This document shows, in pieces, positions 53,380 through 61,994 of a DNA stretch of 64,000 nt. Where the stretch lies: the NCBI GenBank assembly GCA_000341795.1, contig AODO01000054.1, positions 62,001 through 126,000 on the forward strand. Reading direction: 5' to 3'. A model generated the notes under the pieces. That model had not been told where the DNA came from and did no database searches. It worked only from the letters and a program-made list of their open reading frames with translations. A program made the translations under genes and the position numbers. The DNA is from Rhodococcus triatomae BKS 15-14. Lineage in GTDB: Bacteria; Actinomycetota; Actinomycetes; Mycobacteriales; Mycobacteriaceae. The first letter of the stretch is position 1, and every line of letters begins with the position of its first letter.

Positions 53380-54255
53380 GTGCCAAGCAATGAGCAGCGT
53401 CGCCAGACCGCGAAGCGCAAACTGGAACGGCAGCTCGAACGTCGCGCCGAGCGTGAGCGCAAGCGCAAGCAGATGACGATCGGCGCCTCGGTGCTCGGCG
53501 TGGTCCTGGTGATTGCCGCGGGTGCCGTGGTGTACGGCTTGACCCGGTCGGACGACAGCTCGGACGCCACCGCCGCCGAGGCCACCCCCACCGGGGAGTC
53601 GCCGGCGGCGGCCGCGATGCCCGCCGGCCGCGCCGAGGCACTGCCCGCGACGGTCGACTGCAGCTACGTTCCCGACGGTCAGCCGCCTGCGAAGCCGGCG
53701 ACGACCCCGAACGCCACTGCGGTGTCCGCCGAGGGCGTCGCCGAGGTCGCGCTCGCCACGTCGCAGGGCACGATCGGGCTGAGCCTCGACCGCGCCGAGT
53801 CGCCCTGCACCGTCAACTCCTTCGTCTCGCTGGCCCAGCAGGGGTACTTCGACGACACCCCGTGCCATCGCCTGAGCACCACCGGGTTGATGATCCTGCA
53901 GTGCGGCGACCCGACCGGCCAGGGCACCGGTGGTCCCGGCTACGGATTCGACAACGAGTTCCCGACCGACCAGTACGACCCGGCGGATCCCGCGGCGAGC
54001 GAGGCCGTCACCTACCCGCGCGGGACGATCGCGATGGCCAACACCGGGCAGCCCGGCAGCAACGGCAGTCAGTTCTTCCTGGTGTACGACGACTCCCCGT
54101 TGCCGCCGCAGTACACGGTGTTCGGCACCATTTCCGACGAAGGCCTCGCGACGATCGAGAAGGTCGCCGCCGCCGGTGACGACGGCTCGATGTCCGCGGG
54201 CGGCGGAAAGCCGAACACCCCGATCCAGATCCAGACGGCTACGGTGGCGGCATGA
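53380..54255 (+). CDS. Membrane-anchored cyclophilin-type peptidyl-prolyl isomerase
   Basis: 291 residues. Basic, coiled-coil-like N-terminus (KRKLERQLERRAERERKRK), one membrane helix (ASVLGVVLVIAAGAVVYGL, about 35-53), an Ala/Thr/Pro linker, then an extracytoplasmic cyclophilin domain with NSFVSLAQQGYFDD, NGSQFFLVYDD and YTVFGTISDEGL. Key core residues for activity (QF in SQFF) are kept. GTG 53380 is supported by GGAGG at 9 nt. Corresponds to Rv2582 (ppiB) next to hisS. Its stop overlaps the second copy (ATGA). Confidence 0.9.
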   Translation: MPSNEQRRQTAKRKLERQLERRAERERKRKQMTIGASVLGVVLVIAAGAVVYGLTRSDDSSDATAAEATPTGESPAAAAMPAGRAEALPATVDCSYVPDGQPPAKPATTPNATAVSAEGVAEVALATSQGTIGLSLDRAESPCTVNSFVSLAQQGYFDDTPCHRLSTTGLMILQCGDPTGQGTGGPGYGFDNEFPTDQYDPADPAASEAVTYPRGTIAMANTGQPGSNGSQFFLVYDDSPLPPQYTVFGTISDEGLATIEKVAAAGDDGSMSAGGGKPNTPIQIQTATVAA

Positions 54256-55058
54256 CGCGTACCACGACGTTCCGTGCGATCGCCGCCGCCGCAGGCGTCG
54301 GACTCGCCTTGACGGCCACCGCCTGCTCGTCCGACGACGACTCCGCGACCGGCTCGGCCACGTCCACCTCCGCCGCTGCGAGCGCGACCCAGCAGCAGAA
54401 GCTGGACACCTCGGGTTACGCCGCGCTGCCTGCCGTTCCCGCCGCGGCCGGCCCGACGGTCACCTGCGACTATCCGTCGACGCCGCGGCAGGCCGCGAAG
54501 CCGGTGAACGCACCCGCCACCACGGACGTGTCCACCGAGGGCGCCGCCGAGGTCACCCTTGCGACCACCCAGGGCACGATCGGCCTGACGCTGGACCGTG
54601 CCGAGGCACCGTGCACGGTCAACTCGTTCGTCTCGCTCGCCGAGCAAGGCTATTTCGACGGCACCGACTGCCATCGCATCGTCACCAGCCCCGGCCTGCA
54701 GGTGCTGCAGTGCGGGGACCCGACCGCGCAGGGAACGGGTGGTCCCGGCTACCAGTTCGCGAACGAGTACCCGACGACGGCGTACGCCGCCGACGATCCG
54801 GCCGCACAGCAGCCGGTGGTGTACCCGCGGGGCACCGTCGCGATGGCGAACTCGGGCCCGGGCGGCACGAACGGCAGCCAGTTCTTCCTCGTCTACGAGG
54901 ACTCGATCCTCCCGCCCCAGTACACCGTCTTCGGCACCATCTCCGACGAGGGCCTGGCGACGATCGAGAAGGTCGCCGCCGCCGGTGACGACGGCTCGAT
55001 GTCCGCCGGTGGCGGAAAGCCGAACCTGCCGATCACGATCGAGACCGCGCAGGCCTGA
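54252..55058 (+). CDS. Lipoprotein cyclophilin-type peptidyl-prolyl isomerase (tandem paralogue)
   Basis: 268 residues. Lipoprotein signal with lipobox ending LTATAC (Cys near 25) followed by an SSDDDSATGS linker, then a cyclophilin domain parallel to the upstream gene (NSFVSLAEQGYFDG, NGSQFFLVYED, YTVFGTISDEGL). The last 50 or so codons are almost identical to the upstream gene at the DNA level. ATG 54252 overlaps the upstream stop. Likely a duplication in which one copy became a lipoprotein. Confidence 0.9.
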   Translation: MTRTTTFRAIAAAAGVGLALTATACSSDDDSATGSATSTSAAASATQQQKLDTSGYAALPAVPAAAGPTVTCDYPSTPRQAAKPVNAPATTDVSTEGAAEVTLATTQGTIGLTLDRAEAPCTVNSFVSLAEQGYFDGTDCHRIVTSPGLQVLQCGDPTAQGTGGPGYQFANEYPTTAYAADDPAAQQPVVYPRGTVAMANSGPGGTNGSQFFLVYEDSILPPQYTVFGTISDEGLATIEKVAAAGDDGSMSAGGGKPNLPITIETAQA

Positions 55059-55088
55059 TCGATCGTCCGCCGCGGCACGACCGCCGGG

Positions 55089-55892
55089 CTACCTCCGTCG
55101 GTAGCTCGGCGGCCGTTTCGCGAGGAATGCGGCGGTGGCCTCGGCGCGATCCTCGGTGAACGCGGTGAACACCTGCTGGCGGTTCTCGAACTCCACCGAT
55201 GCGTCGAACGACGGGGTCTCGAGCGCAATCCACATGCCCTGCTTGGTGAGTTCCACCGACAGCGGCGGGTTGAGCATGATCTCGCGGGCCTTCGCCACCG
55301 CGACGGCGAGCAGGTCGGCCGACTCCACGACCTCGGTGACCAATCCGATCCGCAACGCCTCCTCGGCGTCGAATCGGCGCCCGGTGAGCATCAGTTCATG
55401 CGCCCGGCCGGCACCGACGATCCGCGGCAGCAGCCAGGACACCCCGATGTCGCAGGCCGAGAATCCGGCCCGGATGAACGACACGGCGAACACCGCCGGG
55501 GTCGCCGCGATGCGGACGTCACTCGCGCACACGAATGCCAGTCCCCCGCCCGCCGCCGGACCGTTGACGGCCGCGACGACGGGCTGGGGCAGATCGTGCA
55601 GTTGTTGTGCGATTCCGGCGATCTCGCGCTGACGGCTCAGCATCCGCCCGAGGTCACCCTCGTCCTCGATCCGATCCTCGTCCCCGTATCCGTTGAGGTC
55701 GAGGCCGGCGCTGAACGCGCGGCCGGCACCGGTGAGCACGACAACGCGGCACGAACGATCCGCCGCGATGGCGGTGAGGACGTCACGCAACTCGTCCACG
55801 GCATCGGCCGTGAGAGCGTTGAGGGCCTCGGGGCGATCGAGCGTGACCTGTGTGACACCCTCCGCCGGCGTGGAGACGAGGACTCCGCTCAT
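55089..55892 (-). CDS. Enoyl-CoA hydratase/isomerase family protein
   Basis: 267 residues, crotonase fold. Oxyanion-hole segments AGRAFSAGLDLNGYG and NGPAAGGGLAFVCASDVR; the residue positions of the two catalytic glutamates read AC in FSACDIGVSW, so hydratase activity is uncertain. ATG 55892 overlaps the stop of the upstream ligase gene (ATGA). Last gene of the kinase-dehydrogenase-symporter-ligase operon. Role: a hydration or isomerisation step on the CoA thioester. Confidence 0.85.
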   Translation of the reverse strand: MSGVLVSTPAEGVTQVTLDRPEALNALTADAVDELRDVLTAIAADRSCRVVVLTGAGRAFSAGLDLNGYGDEDRIEDEGDLGRMLSRQREIAGIAQQLHDLPQPVVAAVNGPAAGGGLAFVCASDVRIAATPAVFAVSFIRAGFSACDIGVSWLLPRIVGAGRAHELMLTGRRFDAEEALRIGLVTEVVESADLLAVAVAKAREIMLNPPLSVELTKQGMWIALETPSFDASVEFENRQQVFTAFTEDRAEATAAFLAKRPPSYRRR

Positions 55893-57427
55893 CGCGGGAT
55901 CGGCTGCGAGTAGCGGTCGCGCAGCAACCTCTTGTAGAGCTTTCCGGTCGCGTGTCGCGGCAGTTCGGTCTCGAAGTCGATCCGTCGTGGGCACTTGTAC
56001 GTCGCGAGCCGCTCGCGGCAGTACGCGAGCAGTTCGTCGGCCAGGGCGGCGTCGGGTTCGACGCCGGCAACCGGCTGCACCACCGCGTGCACGACCTCGC
56101 CGAGTTCGTCGTGGGGAATGCCGAACACGGCGGCATCGGCGACCTTCGGGTGGACGACGAGGACATCCTCGGCCTCGCGGGGATAGATGTTCACCCCGCC
56201 CGACAGGATCAGGTCCGCGCGCCGGTCGGACAGGTACAGGAATCCGTCCGGGTCGAGGTAGCCGAGGTCACCGACGGTGGTCCAGCCGAGCTCGTTGCGG
56301 GACCCGGCGGTCTTCTCCGGATCGTTCAGGTACTCGAACAGCAGTCCGCCGTCCGACCAGATCGTGCCGGTCTCCCCCGGCGGCAGTTCGCGGCCGGCTT
56401 CGTCCAGGATGTGTGCGGATCCGAGGATCGACCTGCCCACGGAACCCGGATGAGCGAGCCACTCCTCGGAGTTCAAGGCGGTGAACAGGCTGTTCTCGGT
56501 GGACGAGTAGTACTCGTGCACGATCGGTCCCAGCCACTCGATCATGGCGCGCTTGGTGTCCTCGGGGCACGGCGCGGCCGCGTGGATGACGACCTGGAGC
56601 GAGGAGAGGTCGTACGCCTTCCGTTGCTGCTCGGGCAGTTTCAGCATCCGAATGAACATCGTCGGCACCATCTGCGTGTGCGTCACCCGGAATCGCTCGA
56701 TCAGTTCGAGGGCCCGTTCGGCGTCGAACCGTTCCATCACGATCGCGGTACCGCCGAATCGGTGCACCGTCATGTTGAATCGAAGTGGCGCAGCGTGATA
56801 CAGCGGCGCGGGCGAGAGGTAGACGCTGTCGCGGTCGATACCCCAGTGACTGTGCAGCAGTCCCGCGACACCGGGCGGCGTGCCCAGCGGATCGAGGGGC
56901 AGGGCCGCCTTCACGCCCTTCGGACGTCCCGTCGTCCCCGAGGAGTACAGCAGGTCGACGCCTTCACGCTCGTCCACCACCGTTCCGGCGGGGACGGACG
57001 CGACCGCCTCCGCGAGGTTCTCGAATCCACTGCGGGCCTCGCCGGTCGTGAAGCGGTGCTCGACGGCGGCCGCGTGCGCCACCGCATCCGCTGCCGCGTC
57101 CTGGTGCCGTTCGCTCGTGATCAAGGCCCGCGCTCCCGAGTCGCCGAGGATGTAGGCGATCTCGTCGGGCAGCAACCGCGTCGACAGGGTGACGTAGCGA
57201 AGCCCGCTTCGCTGCGCCGCCCACGCGATCTTCGGGAAGTCGGCGTTGTTCTCCATCAGGATGGCGACACAGTCGCCGTGCTGCAGTCCGCGTGACGTCA
57301 GGAGTGCGGCGACGGACCTCGACGCGTCCACCAGCTCGCTGTAGGTCACCACCGTCCCGCTCTCCGCCATGACGTAGGCGGGACGGTCCGGATCCGTCGC
57401 GGCGTGGGTGTCGGGGAAGTCGATCAT
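55889..57427 (-). CDS. Acyl-CoA synthetase (AMP-forming)
   Basis: 512 residues, ANL superfamily. P-loop-like LLYSSGTTGRPKGVK, A5 motif HEYYSSTE, A7 GDLGYLDPDGFLYLSDR, hinge RADLILSGGVNIYP and the C-terminal catalytic Lys in PRHATGKLYKRLL. ATG 57427 overlaps the symporter stop (ATGA). Would activate a carboxylic acid imported by the symporter for the dehydrogenase and hydratase. Chain length or ring nature cannot be read from the sequence. Confidence 0.9.
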   Translation of the reverse strand: MIDFPDTHAATDPDRPAYVMAESGTVVTYSELVDASRSVAALLTSRGLQHGDCVAILMENNADFPKIAWAAQRSGLRYVTLSTRLLPDEIAYILGDSGARALITSERHQDAAADAVAHAAAVEHRFTTGEARSGFENLAEAVASVPAGTVVDEREGVDLLYSSGTTGRPKGVKAALPLDPLGTPPGVAGLLHSHWGIDRDSVYLSPAPLYHAAPLRFNMTVHRFGGTAIVMERFDAERALELIERFRVTHTQMVPTMFIRMLKLPEQQRKAYDLSSLQVVIHAAAPCPEDTKRAMIEWLGPIVHEYYSSTENSLFTALNSEEWLAHPGSVGRSILGSAHILDEAGRELPPGETGTIWSDGGLLFEYLNDPEKTAGSRNELGWTTVGDLGYLDPDGFLYLSDRRADLILSGGVNIYPREAEDVLVVHPKVADAAVFGIPHDELGEVVHAVVQPVAGVEPDAALADELLAYCRERLATYKCPRRIDFETELPRHATGKLYKRLLRDRYSQPIPR

Positions 57428-58830
57428 GCCTGTCCTGCCTCGGTCGTCTCGGTGTTCGAGTAGCGGCGCACGATGGTGAGCAGGCACAGCAGACCCAGCG
57501 CACCCGACACCGCGATGAGCGCGCCGACCTTCCATGCGTTGTCCGGGTCGCCACCGATCAGGATCACCATGACCATCGGAGCGAACCCGCCGATGATGGC
57601 CGAGATCTGGTAGCCGAGGGACGCACCCGAGAACCGCACCTCCGGGGGGAACAGTTCGGAGAACAGCGTGCCCTGGGTGCCGGTCTGGAACGACATGGCG
57701 ATCACGCCGACGATGACTGCGATCGCGAACGGCCACACCGAGTCCGGGCCGGATCCACCGATCAGCAGCCACATGGGGATTCCCCACACGGTCATCGCCA
57801 CGGTTCCGAGCCCGAAGATCAGCTTGCGGCCGAACCGGTCGGAGAGGTGACCGAACAAGGGCACCAAGGGTATCTGCAGTGCGCAGGCGATGAGGATGTA
57901 GGTGAGCACCGTCGAGCGTTCGACATCCAGGTAGGTGGTGACGAACTGCACGGAACCGGTGATCATCGTGTAGAAGAAGATGATGCCGATCGCGTTCGAA
58001 CCAGCGGCGAGGAGCACCGTGCCCGGGTTCTTGCGCAGGACCTCGATGATCGGGGACTTCTTCACGGCCGGCGTCGCGTCGAGCTTCTCCGCGATCTTCT
58101 TGAACTCCGGGGTCTCCTCCAGGTACCGGTGGATGGCGAAGGCGACCGGCAGCATCACGAGACTGATCCAGAACGGGATGCGCCATCCCCAGCTCAGGAA
58201 GTCGTCCTGCGCGACCGTCGAGGTGATAACCAGGAACACGACGTTGCCGAGCACGACACCGATCGGCACACCCAACTGGGCGAAGCTGCCGAAGAACCCG
58301 CGTCGGTTCGCCGGCGCGTTCTCCGTGGCCAGCAGGACCGCCCCACCCCACTGTGCGCCGACGGCCAGGCCCTGGCAGATGCGCAGCGTCACGAGGATCA
58401 TCGGTGCGAGCCAGACGATCTCGGTGTTCGGCACGAAACCGATCAGCGAGGTGGCGACGGCCATCAGCACCACGGCAGCGACGAGGACCGGCTTACGGCC
58501 GACCTTGTCGCCGAAGTGGCCGGCGAGGACACCGCCGATCGGCCGGGCGATGAACCCGACCGCGACCGTCGCGAAGGAGTTGACGGCCGCGACAACTTCG
58601 TTGCCGGTGGCGAAGAAGGTGGAGTTGAACACCAGCGCCGCGGCGGTGGAGTAGATGAAGAAGTCGTACCACTCCAGCGAGGTGGAGATCGCCGCCGCGA
58701 CCGCGGCCCTGCCGGCCTTCGGTGGCGCTTCGGTGGTCGTCGTGCCGGAGGGCGGCGTGACGTCCACGGTGTCGGAACTCATGGATTGTCTCGATTCACT
58801 CGGAGGAAGGTCTGTCGGGGTGGCGGTCAT
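57424..58830 (-). CDS. MHS-family MFS metabolite:proton symporter
   Basis: 468 residues, 12 helices. The N-terminus has the family's ISTSLEWYDFFIYSTAAALV and motif A as GVLAGHFGDKVGRKP; RGFFGSFAQLGVPIG and RIPFWISLVMLPVAF are also typical of the ShiA/ProP-type subfamily, which imports organic acids. ATG 58830 was chosen as it overlaps the dehydrogenase stop (ATGA) with GAGG upstream; ATG 58782 is an alternative (MSSDTVDVTPP). Confidence 0.9.
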   Translation of the reverse strand: MTATPTDLPPSESRQSMSSDTVDVTPPSGTTTTEAPPKAGRAAVAAAISTSLEWYDFFIYSTAAALVFNSTFFATGNEVVAAVNSFATVAVGFIARPIGGVLAGHFGDKVGRKPVLVAAVVLMAVATSLIGFVPNTEIVWLAPMILVTLRICQGLAVGAQWGGAVLLATENAPANRRGFFGSFAQLGVPIGVVLGNVVFLVITSTVAQDDFLSWGWRIPFWISLVMLPVAFAIHRYLEETPEFKKIAEKLDATPAVKKSPIIEVLRKNPGTVLLAAGSNAIGIIFFYTMITGSVQFVTTYLDVERSTVLTYILIACALQIPLVPLFGHLSDRFGRKLIFGLGTVAMTVWGIPMWLLIGGSGPDSVWPFAIAVIVGVIAMSFQTGTQGTLFSELFPPEVRFSGASLGYQISAIIGGFAPMVMVILIGGDPDNAWKVGALIAVSGALGLLCLLTIVRRYSNTETTEAGQA

Positions 58831-60056
58831 CCTCGAACCTCGGTGAGGACGGGCGTCGCGGCGAACTCGGCGCGGGCCAGGGAGCGGCGGTGCACCTGGT
58901 CGGGGCCGTCGGCGATCTGCAGGAACCGCGCCTGGGAGTACAACATCGCCAGCGGGGTGTCCTGGGACAGGCCGGCACCGCCGAAGATCTGGATGGCGTC
59001 GTCCACGATCTTCTTGACGGTCAGCGGGACGAGGACCTTCGCGGCGGCGATGTCGTGCCGGGCGGCCTTCGCGCCCTCGACATCCATCCGCCACGCCGCA
59101 CGCAGCACCGTAAGCCGGGCGGCGTCGACGGCGATCCGCGCGTCGGCGACGGTCGCCTGCACGACGCCCTCGTCGGCGAGGGGCTTCCCGAACGCGACCC
59201 GGGTCCGAGCCCGCTCGGTCATCAAGGCGATCGCCCGCTCCGCCATCCCGATCAACCGCATGCAGTGGTGGATCCGTCCCGGGCCGAGACGGGCCTGCGC
59301 CACGGCGAAGCCCTTGCCGCGTGGTCCGAGCAGGTTCGCCTTCGGCACCCGTACGGCGTTGTAGACGATCTCACCGTGACCGCCCTCGTGCCGGTCGTCG
59401 AACCCGAGCACAGTGGTGGAGCGGACGATCTCGACACCGGGGGTGTCCATGGGCACCAGCACGATCGAATGCCGCGACCCGACCGGCGCATCCGGATCGG
59501 TCACACCCATCACCATCGCGACCCGATTGTCGTCCCGCAACGCCGCGGTCGACCACCACTTGCGGCCCGTCAGCACCCATTCGTCACCCTCGTCGGCGAT
59601 CTCGAGACGAATGTTGTTGGCGTCGGAGCTCGCGACGTCGGGCTCGGTCATCGAGAAGCAGGACCGGATCTCGCCGTCGAGCAACGGAACGAGCCACTCC
59701 TGCTTCTGCTCCGGCGTGCCGAACAGGTGCAGCAGCTCCATGTTGCCCGTGTCCGGCGGATTACAGTTCACCGCCTCGGGGGCGATCGTCGGGCTCCACC
59801 CGGTCAGCTCGGCGAGCGGCGCGTACTCGAGGTTCGTCAATCCCGCACCCTCCCGCGCGGGCAGGAACAGGTTCCACAGTCCCTGCCGCTTCGCGGCGGC
59901 CTTCAGATCCGCCATGATCGGCGGGGCGCCCCACCAGTCCGGCTTGGACGCCATCTGCTCGACGACGACGGCCTCGGCGGGCAGCACCCGCTCCTGCATG
60001 AACACCGTCAGCCGGGACTGCAGATCCCGCACCTTCGGGCTGTACTCGAAATCCAT
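58827..60056 (-). CDS. Acyl-CoA dehydrogenase (ACAD10/11-like)
   Basis: 409 residues. Substrate/FAD motifs FSMTEPDVASSDANNIRL and WWSTAALRDDN, and C-terminal FGGAGLSQDTPLAMLY, with RARTRVAFGKPLADEG before it. This is the pattern of the ACAD10/ACAD11/LvaC branch, which acts with an APH-like kinase on hydroxyacyl-CoA via a phosphorylated intermediate. ATG 60056 has GGAAGAG upstream. It follows the kinase by 36 bp and is coupled to the symporter. Confidence 0.9.
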   Translation of the reverse strand: MDFEYSPKVRDLQSRLTVFMQERVLPAEAVVVEQMASKPDWWGAPPIMADLKAAAKRQGLWNLFLPAREGAGLTNLEYAPLAELTGWSPTIAPEAVNCNPPDTGNMELLHLFGTPEQKQEWLVPLLDGEIRSCFSMTEPDVASSDANNIRLEIADEGDEWVLTGRKWWSTAALRDDNRVAMVMGVTDPDAPVGSRHSIVLVPMDTPGVEIVRSTTVLGFDDRHEGGHGEIVYNAVRVPKANLLGPRGKGFAVAQARLGPGRIHHCMRLIGMAERAIALMTERARTRVAFGKPLADEGVVQATVADARIAVDAARLTVLRAAWRMDVEGAKAARHDIAAAKVLVPLTVKKIVDDAIQIFGGAGLSQDTPLAMLYSQARFLQIADGPDQVHRRSLARAEFAATPVLTEVRG

Positions 60057-60076
60057 GACTCTTCCGATCCTGTTCG

Positions 60077-60114
60077 AAAAAAAGGGGGGCGGTCAGCGAC
60101 GCAACGCCGCGACC
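60077..60114 (-). terminator. Intercistronic hairpin followed by C6-T7 run
   Basis: On the minus strand a bulged hairpin (GGTC/GACC and GCG/CGC, 60114-60091, covering the kinase stop) is followed by CCCCCC and seven T (60089-60077). This resembles a weak intrinsic terminator inside the operon, between kinase and dehydrogenase, and could lower downstream transcription. Confidence 0.4.
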
Positions 60115-61154
60115 GACGAGCGGGAAGCCTGATCCAGGGCACGTGCCAACAACGTGGCGGTCATGTCCGCGACACCGTCGAATCCCTCACCGACGGTCTC
60201 GCCGTTGGCGTGGCGGGCCGCGATGCCCTCCATGATCACCGCCATCTTGAAGTCGGCGAACACGACGTACCAGTCGATCTCCGGGACGTCGATTCCCCGT
60301 GTGACGGCATAACGTTCAACCATCTCGTCGCGGCTCGGGAAACCGTCGAGCGCCGCGAGACCGCGGGTGATCGGGTTCGGCGCCTCACCCGGTACGTCCC
60401 AGAAGCCGAGCATGATCCCGACATCGGCGAGGGTGTCGCCGAGGGTTGCCATCTCCCAGTCGAGGACCGCCGTGACACGACCGCGATCCGACGGGTCGAC
60501 GAGCACGTTGTCGAGTTTGACGTCGCCGTGCACGATCCCGGGAAATCTGCTGTCCGGCAGGCTGTTACGCAGACGGACCAGCAAGTCGTCGACCTCCGGA
60601 CGGTGAACGGTCCGCGATGCCTCCCACTGGCGCTCCCACCGCCGCAGCTGCCGCTCGAGATAACCGTCGGCGCGACCGAACTCGGCCAGTCCCACCGTCT
60701 CCGGGTCGATGGCGTGCAGCGCGGCGAGCGTGTCCGCGAAGTCGAACCCGAGTCGGCGGCGTTCGGCGGCGGTGAGCGCCTCCGCCTGCTCCGGAGTGCC
60801 GACGGCGACGCCGTCGACGAGCTCCATCAGGTAGAACGGCGCGCCCAGCACGTCGGTGTCCTCACACAGGTGCACCGCCCGGGGCACGGGAACCGCGGTG
60901 CCGCCGAGCGCCTCGATCACCGTGAACTCGCGCACCATGTCGTGCGCACTCGGCAGCACGTGACCGTACGGGGGACGCCGCAGAACCCAGGACCGCGCGC
61001 CGTCGCTCAGCCGGTAGGTGGGATTCGAACGGCCACCACCGATCAGCGACGCCGTCAAGGCACCCGCGACACCACCGTCGATCACGCCACGGAGGTGGGC
61101 GTCGAGCGCGGGCAGGTCGAGAACGGGCTGCGTCTCGAGTGGGGATGTGGTCAC
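60093..61154 (-). CDS. APH-like acyl-CoA kinase, ACAD10/LvaA type
   Basis: 353 residues. ATP-grip SNPTYRLSDGARSWVLRRPP, Brenner motif IVHGDVKLDNVLVD, metal Asp in AVLDWEMATLGDTLADVG. This is the branch of phosphotransferases paired with ACAD10/11-like dehydrogenases, thought to phosphorylate a hydroxyacyl-CoA so that the phosphate can be eliminated. GTG 61154 starts the operon. No LvaB-like small partner is present. Preceded by a palindrome shared with the TetR gene promoter. Confidence 0.87.
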   Translation of the reverse strand: MTTSPLETQPVLDLPALDAHLRGVIDGGVAGALTASLIGGGRSNPTYRLSDGARSWVLRRPPYGHVLPSAHDMVREFTVIEALGGTAVPVPRAVHLCEDTDVLGAPFYLMELVDGVAVGTPEQAEALTAAERRRLGFDFADTLAALHAIDPETVGLAEFGRADGYLERQLRRWERQWEASRTVHRPEVDDLLVRLRNSLPDSRFPGIVHGDVKLDNVLVDPSDRGRVTAVLDWEMATLGDTLADVGIMLGFWDVPGEAPNPITRGLAALDGFPSRDEMVERYAVTRGIDVPEIDWYVVFADFKMAVIMEGIAARHANGETVGEGFDGVADMTATLLARALDQASRSSVAALRR

Positions 61155-61179
61155 TGGAGATACCCTTCGTCACTCTCAG

Positions 61180-61196
61180 CCAAACGATCGTTCGTC
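61180..61196 (-). promoter_or_regulatory. Candidate TetR operator before the kinase-dehydrogenase operon
   Basis: CCAAACGATCGTTCGTC, containing the perfect core AACGATCGTT, lies 26 bp upstream of the kinase start. It agrees at 12 of 17 positions with the site before the TetR gene (61948-61964). A third related copy, CGATCGTTCGCCTGA, is at 61304-61318. Confidence 0.55.
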
Positions 61197-61265
61197 TGAA
61201 CTCATAGTGACTTAGCGCACGTTCAGTGTCAACATTCAGAAGAAATTCTGCCTTCACCTGGGCGT

Positions 61266-61303
61266 ACAAAAGAGAAATCGGCGGTGCCCGATGCACCGCC
61301 GAT
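61266..61303 (-). terminator. Intrinsic terminator after the TetR gene
   Basis: Perfect 11-bp inverted repeat (ATCGGCGGTGC, 61277-61287, complement 61293-61303) with loop CCGAT, followed on the minus strand by TTCTCTTTTG (61276-61267). This is the clearest T-tract terminator in the window, 40 bp after the TetR stop. Confidence 0.8.
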
Positions 61304-61343
61304 CGATCGTTCGCCTGATTCCCGGCCCCGCGCCGGGCGCGGG

Positions 61344-61934
61344 TCAGACCTCGCCCTGCACCATCGCCAGGGCGAGATCCGCGTATCGCTGCGCGAGGTC
61401 CTCCGGAGTCAACGGGCCGTCGGATCGCCACCACGTGCACACCGACTGACCCATGTTGATGATCGCCCGCGCCGCGTCCCGCGGCAGCGGCGTCGCGAAC
61501 GCACCCTCCTCGACACCCCGGTCGATGACGTCGCGGAAGATGCTCTCCTGCTCGTCGCGCAATGCGACCACGAGACGCCTGCCCTCGGGGTCGAGGCTGC
61601 GGATCTCGCTGGCGCCGACCAGTGCGTCGGACTGCCTCGTGGTGTGGAACAGGATCCACGCCCGCACCACGGACTGCAGTTGGCCAGCCGGAGTACCCGA
61701 GGACCGCACGAGTGCGCCGCGAGTCATCGCGATGGCGTCGTGCAGCGCCCGCGCCATGATGTCCTGCAGAATCTCCTGTTTGCTCGCGAAGTGGTGGTAG
61801 ATCGACGCCACGGTGATGTCGGCGTCCCGCGCGATGTCACGCATCGAGGTGCCGTGGTAGCCCCGTTCGGTCATGTTCCGGACCGCAGAGTCCAGGATGA
61901 CCTGCCGACCCACCGTCCCCTTCGCAGCACACAT
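61344..61934 (-). CDS. TetR family transcriptional regulator of the catabolic operon
   Basis: 196 residues from ATG 61934 with AGGG upstream (GTG 61943 is possible). HTH YHGTSMRDIARDADITVASIYHHF at about 25-48 in pieces, then a ligand domain with RAWILFHTTRQSDALVGASEIR, reminiscent of FadR/KstR-type acyl-CoA sensors in Actinobacteria. A perfect 18-bp palindrome lies 13 bp upstream. It is transcribed toward the kinase operon, with a terminator between. Probably represses that operon and itself, released by an acyl-CoA. Confidence 0.87.
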   Translation of the reverse strand: MCAAKGTVGRQVILDSAVRNMTERGYHGTSMRDIARDADITVASIYHHFASKQEILQDIMARALHDAIAMTRGALVRSSGTPAGQLQSVVRAWILFHTTRQSDALVGASEIRSLDPEGRRLVVALRDEQESIFRDVIDRGVEEGAFATPLPRDAARAIINMGQSVCTWWRSDGPLTPEDLAQRYADLALAMVQGEV

Positions 61935-61946
61935 GCCCGCCACCCT

Positions 61947-61964
61947 ACCGAACGACTGTTCGGT
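61947..61964 (-). promoter_or_regulatory. Perfect palindromic operator upstream of the TetR gene
   Basis: ACCGAAC-GACT-GTTCGGT, 7-bp arms, 4-nt spacer. It resembles the LexA box (TCGAAC-N4-GTTCGA) in its inner CGAAC/GTTCG arms but lacks the outer T and A; autoregulation by the adjacent TetR is more likely because a related site precedes the operon it borders. Confidence 0.65.
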
Positions 61965-61994
61965 GTGAGCGCGGGCCGGGATCGACCGCGCTGG

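Noticed and set aside
61947-61964. Reading this palindrome as a third LexA box
   Set aside because: The outer T and A of the consensus are replaced and a related site occurs before the adjacent catabolic operon, so TetR binding explains it better.
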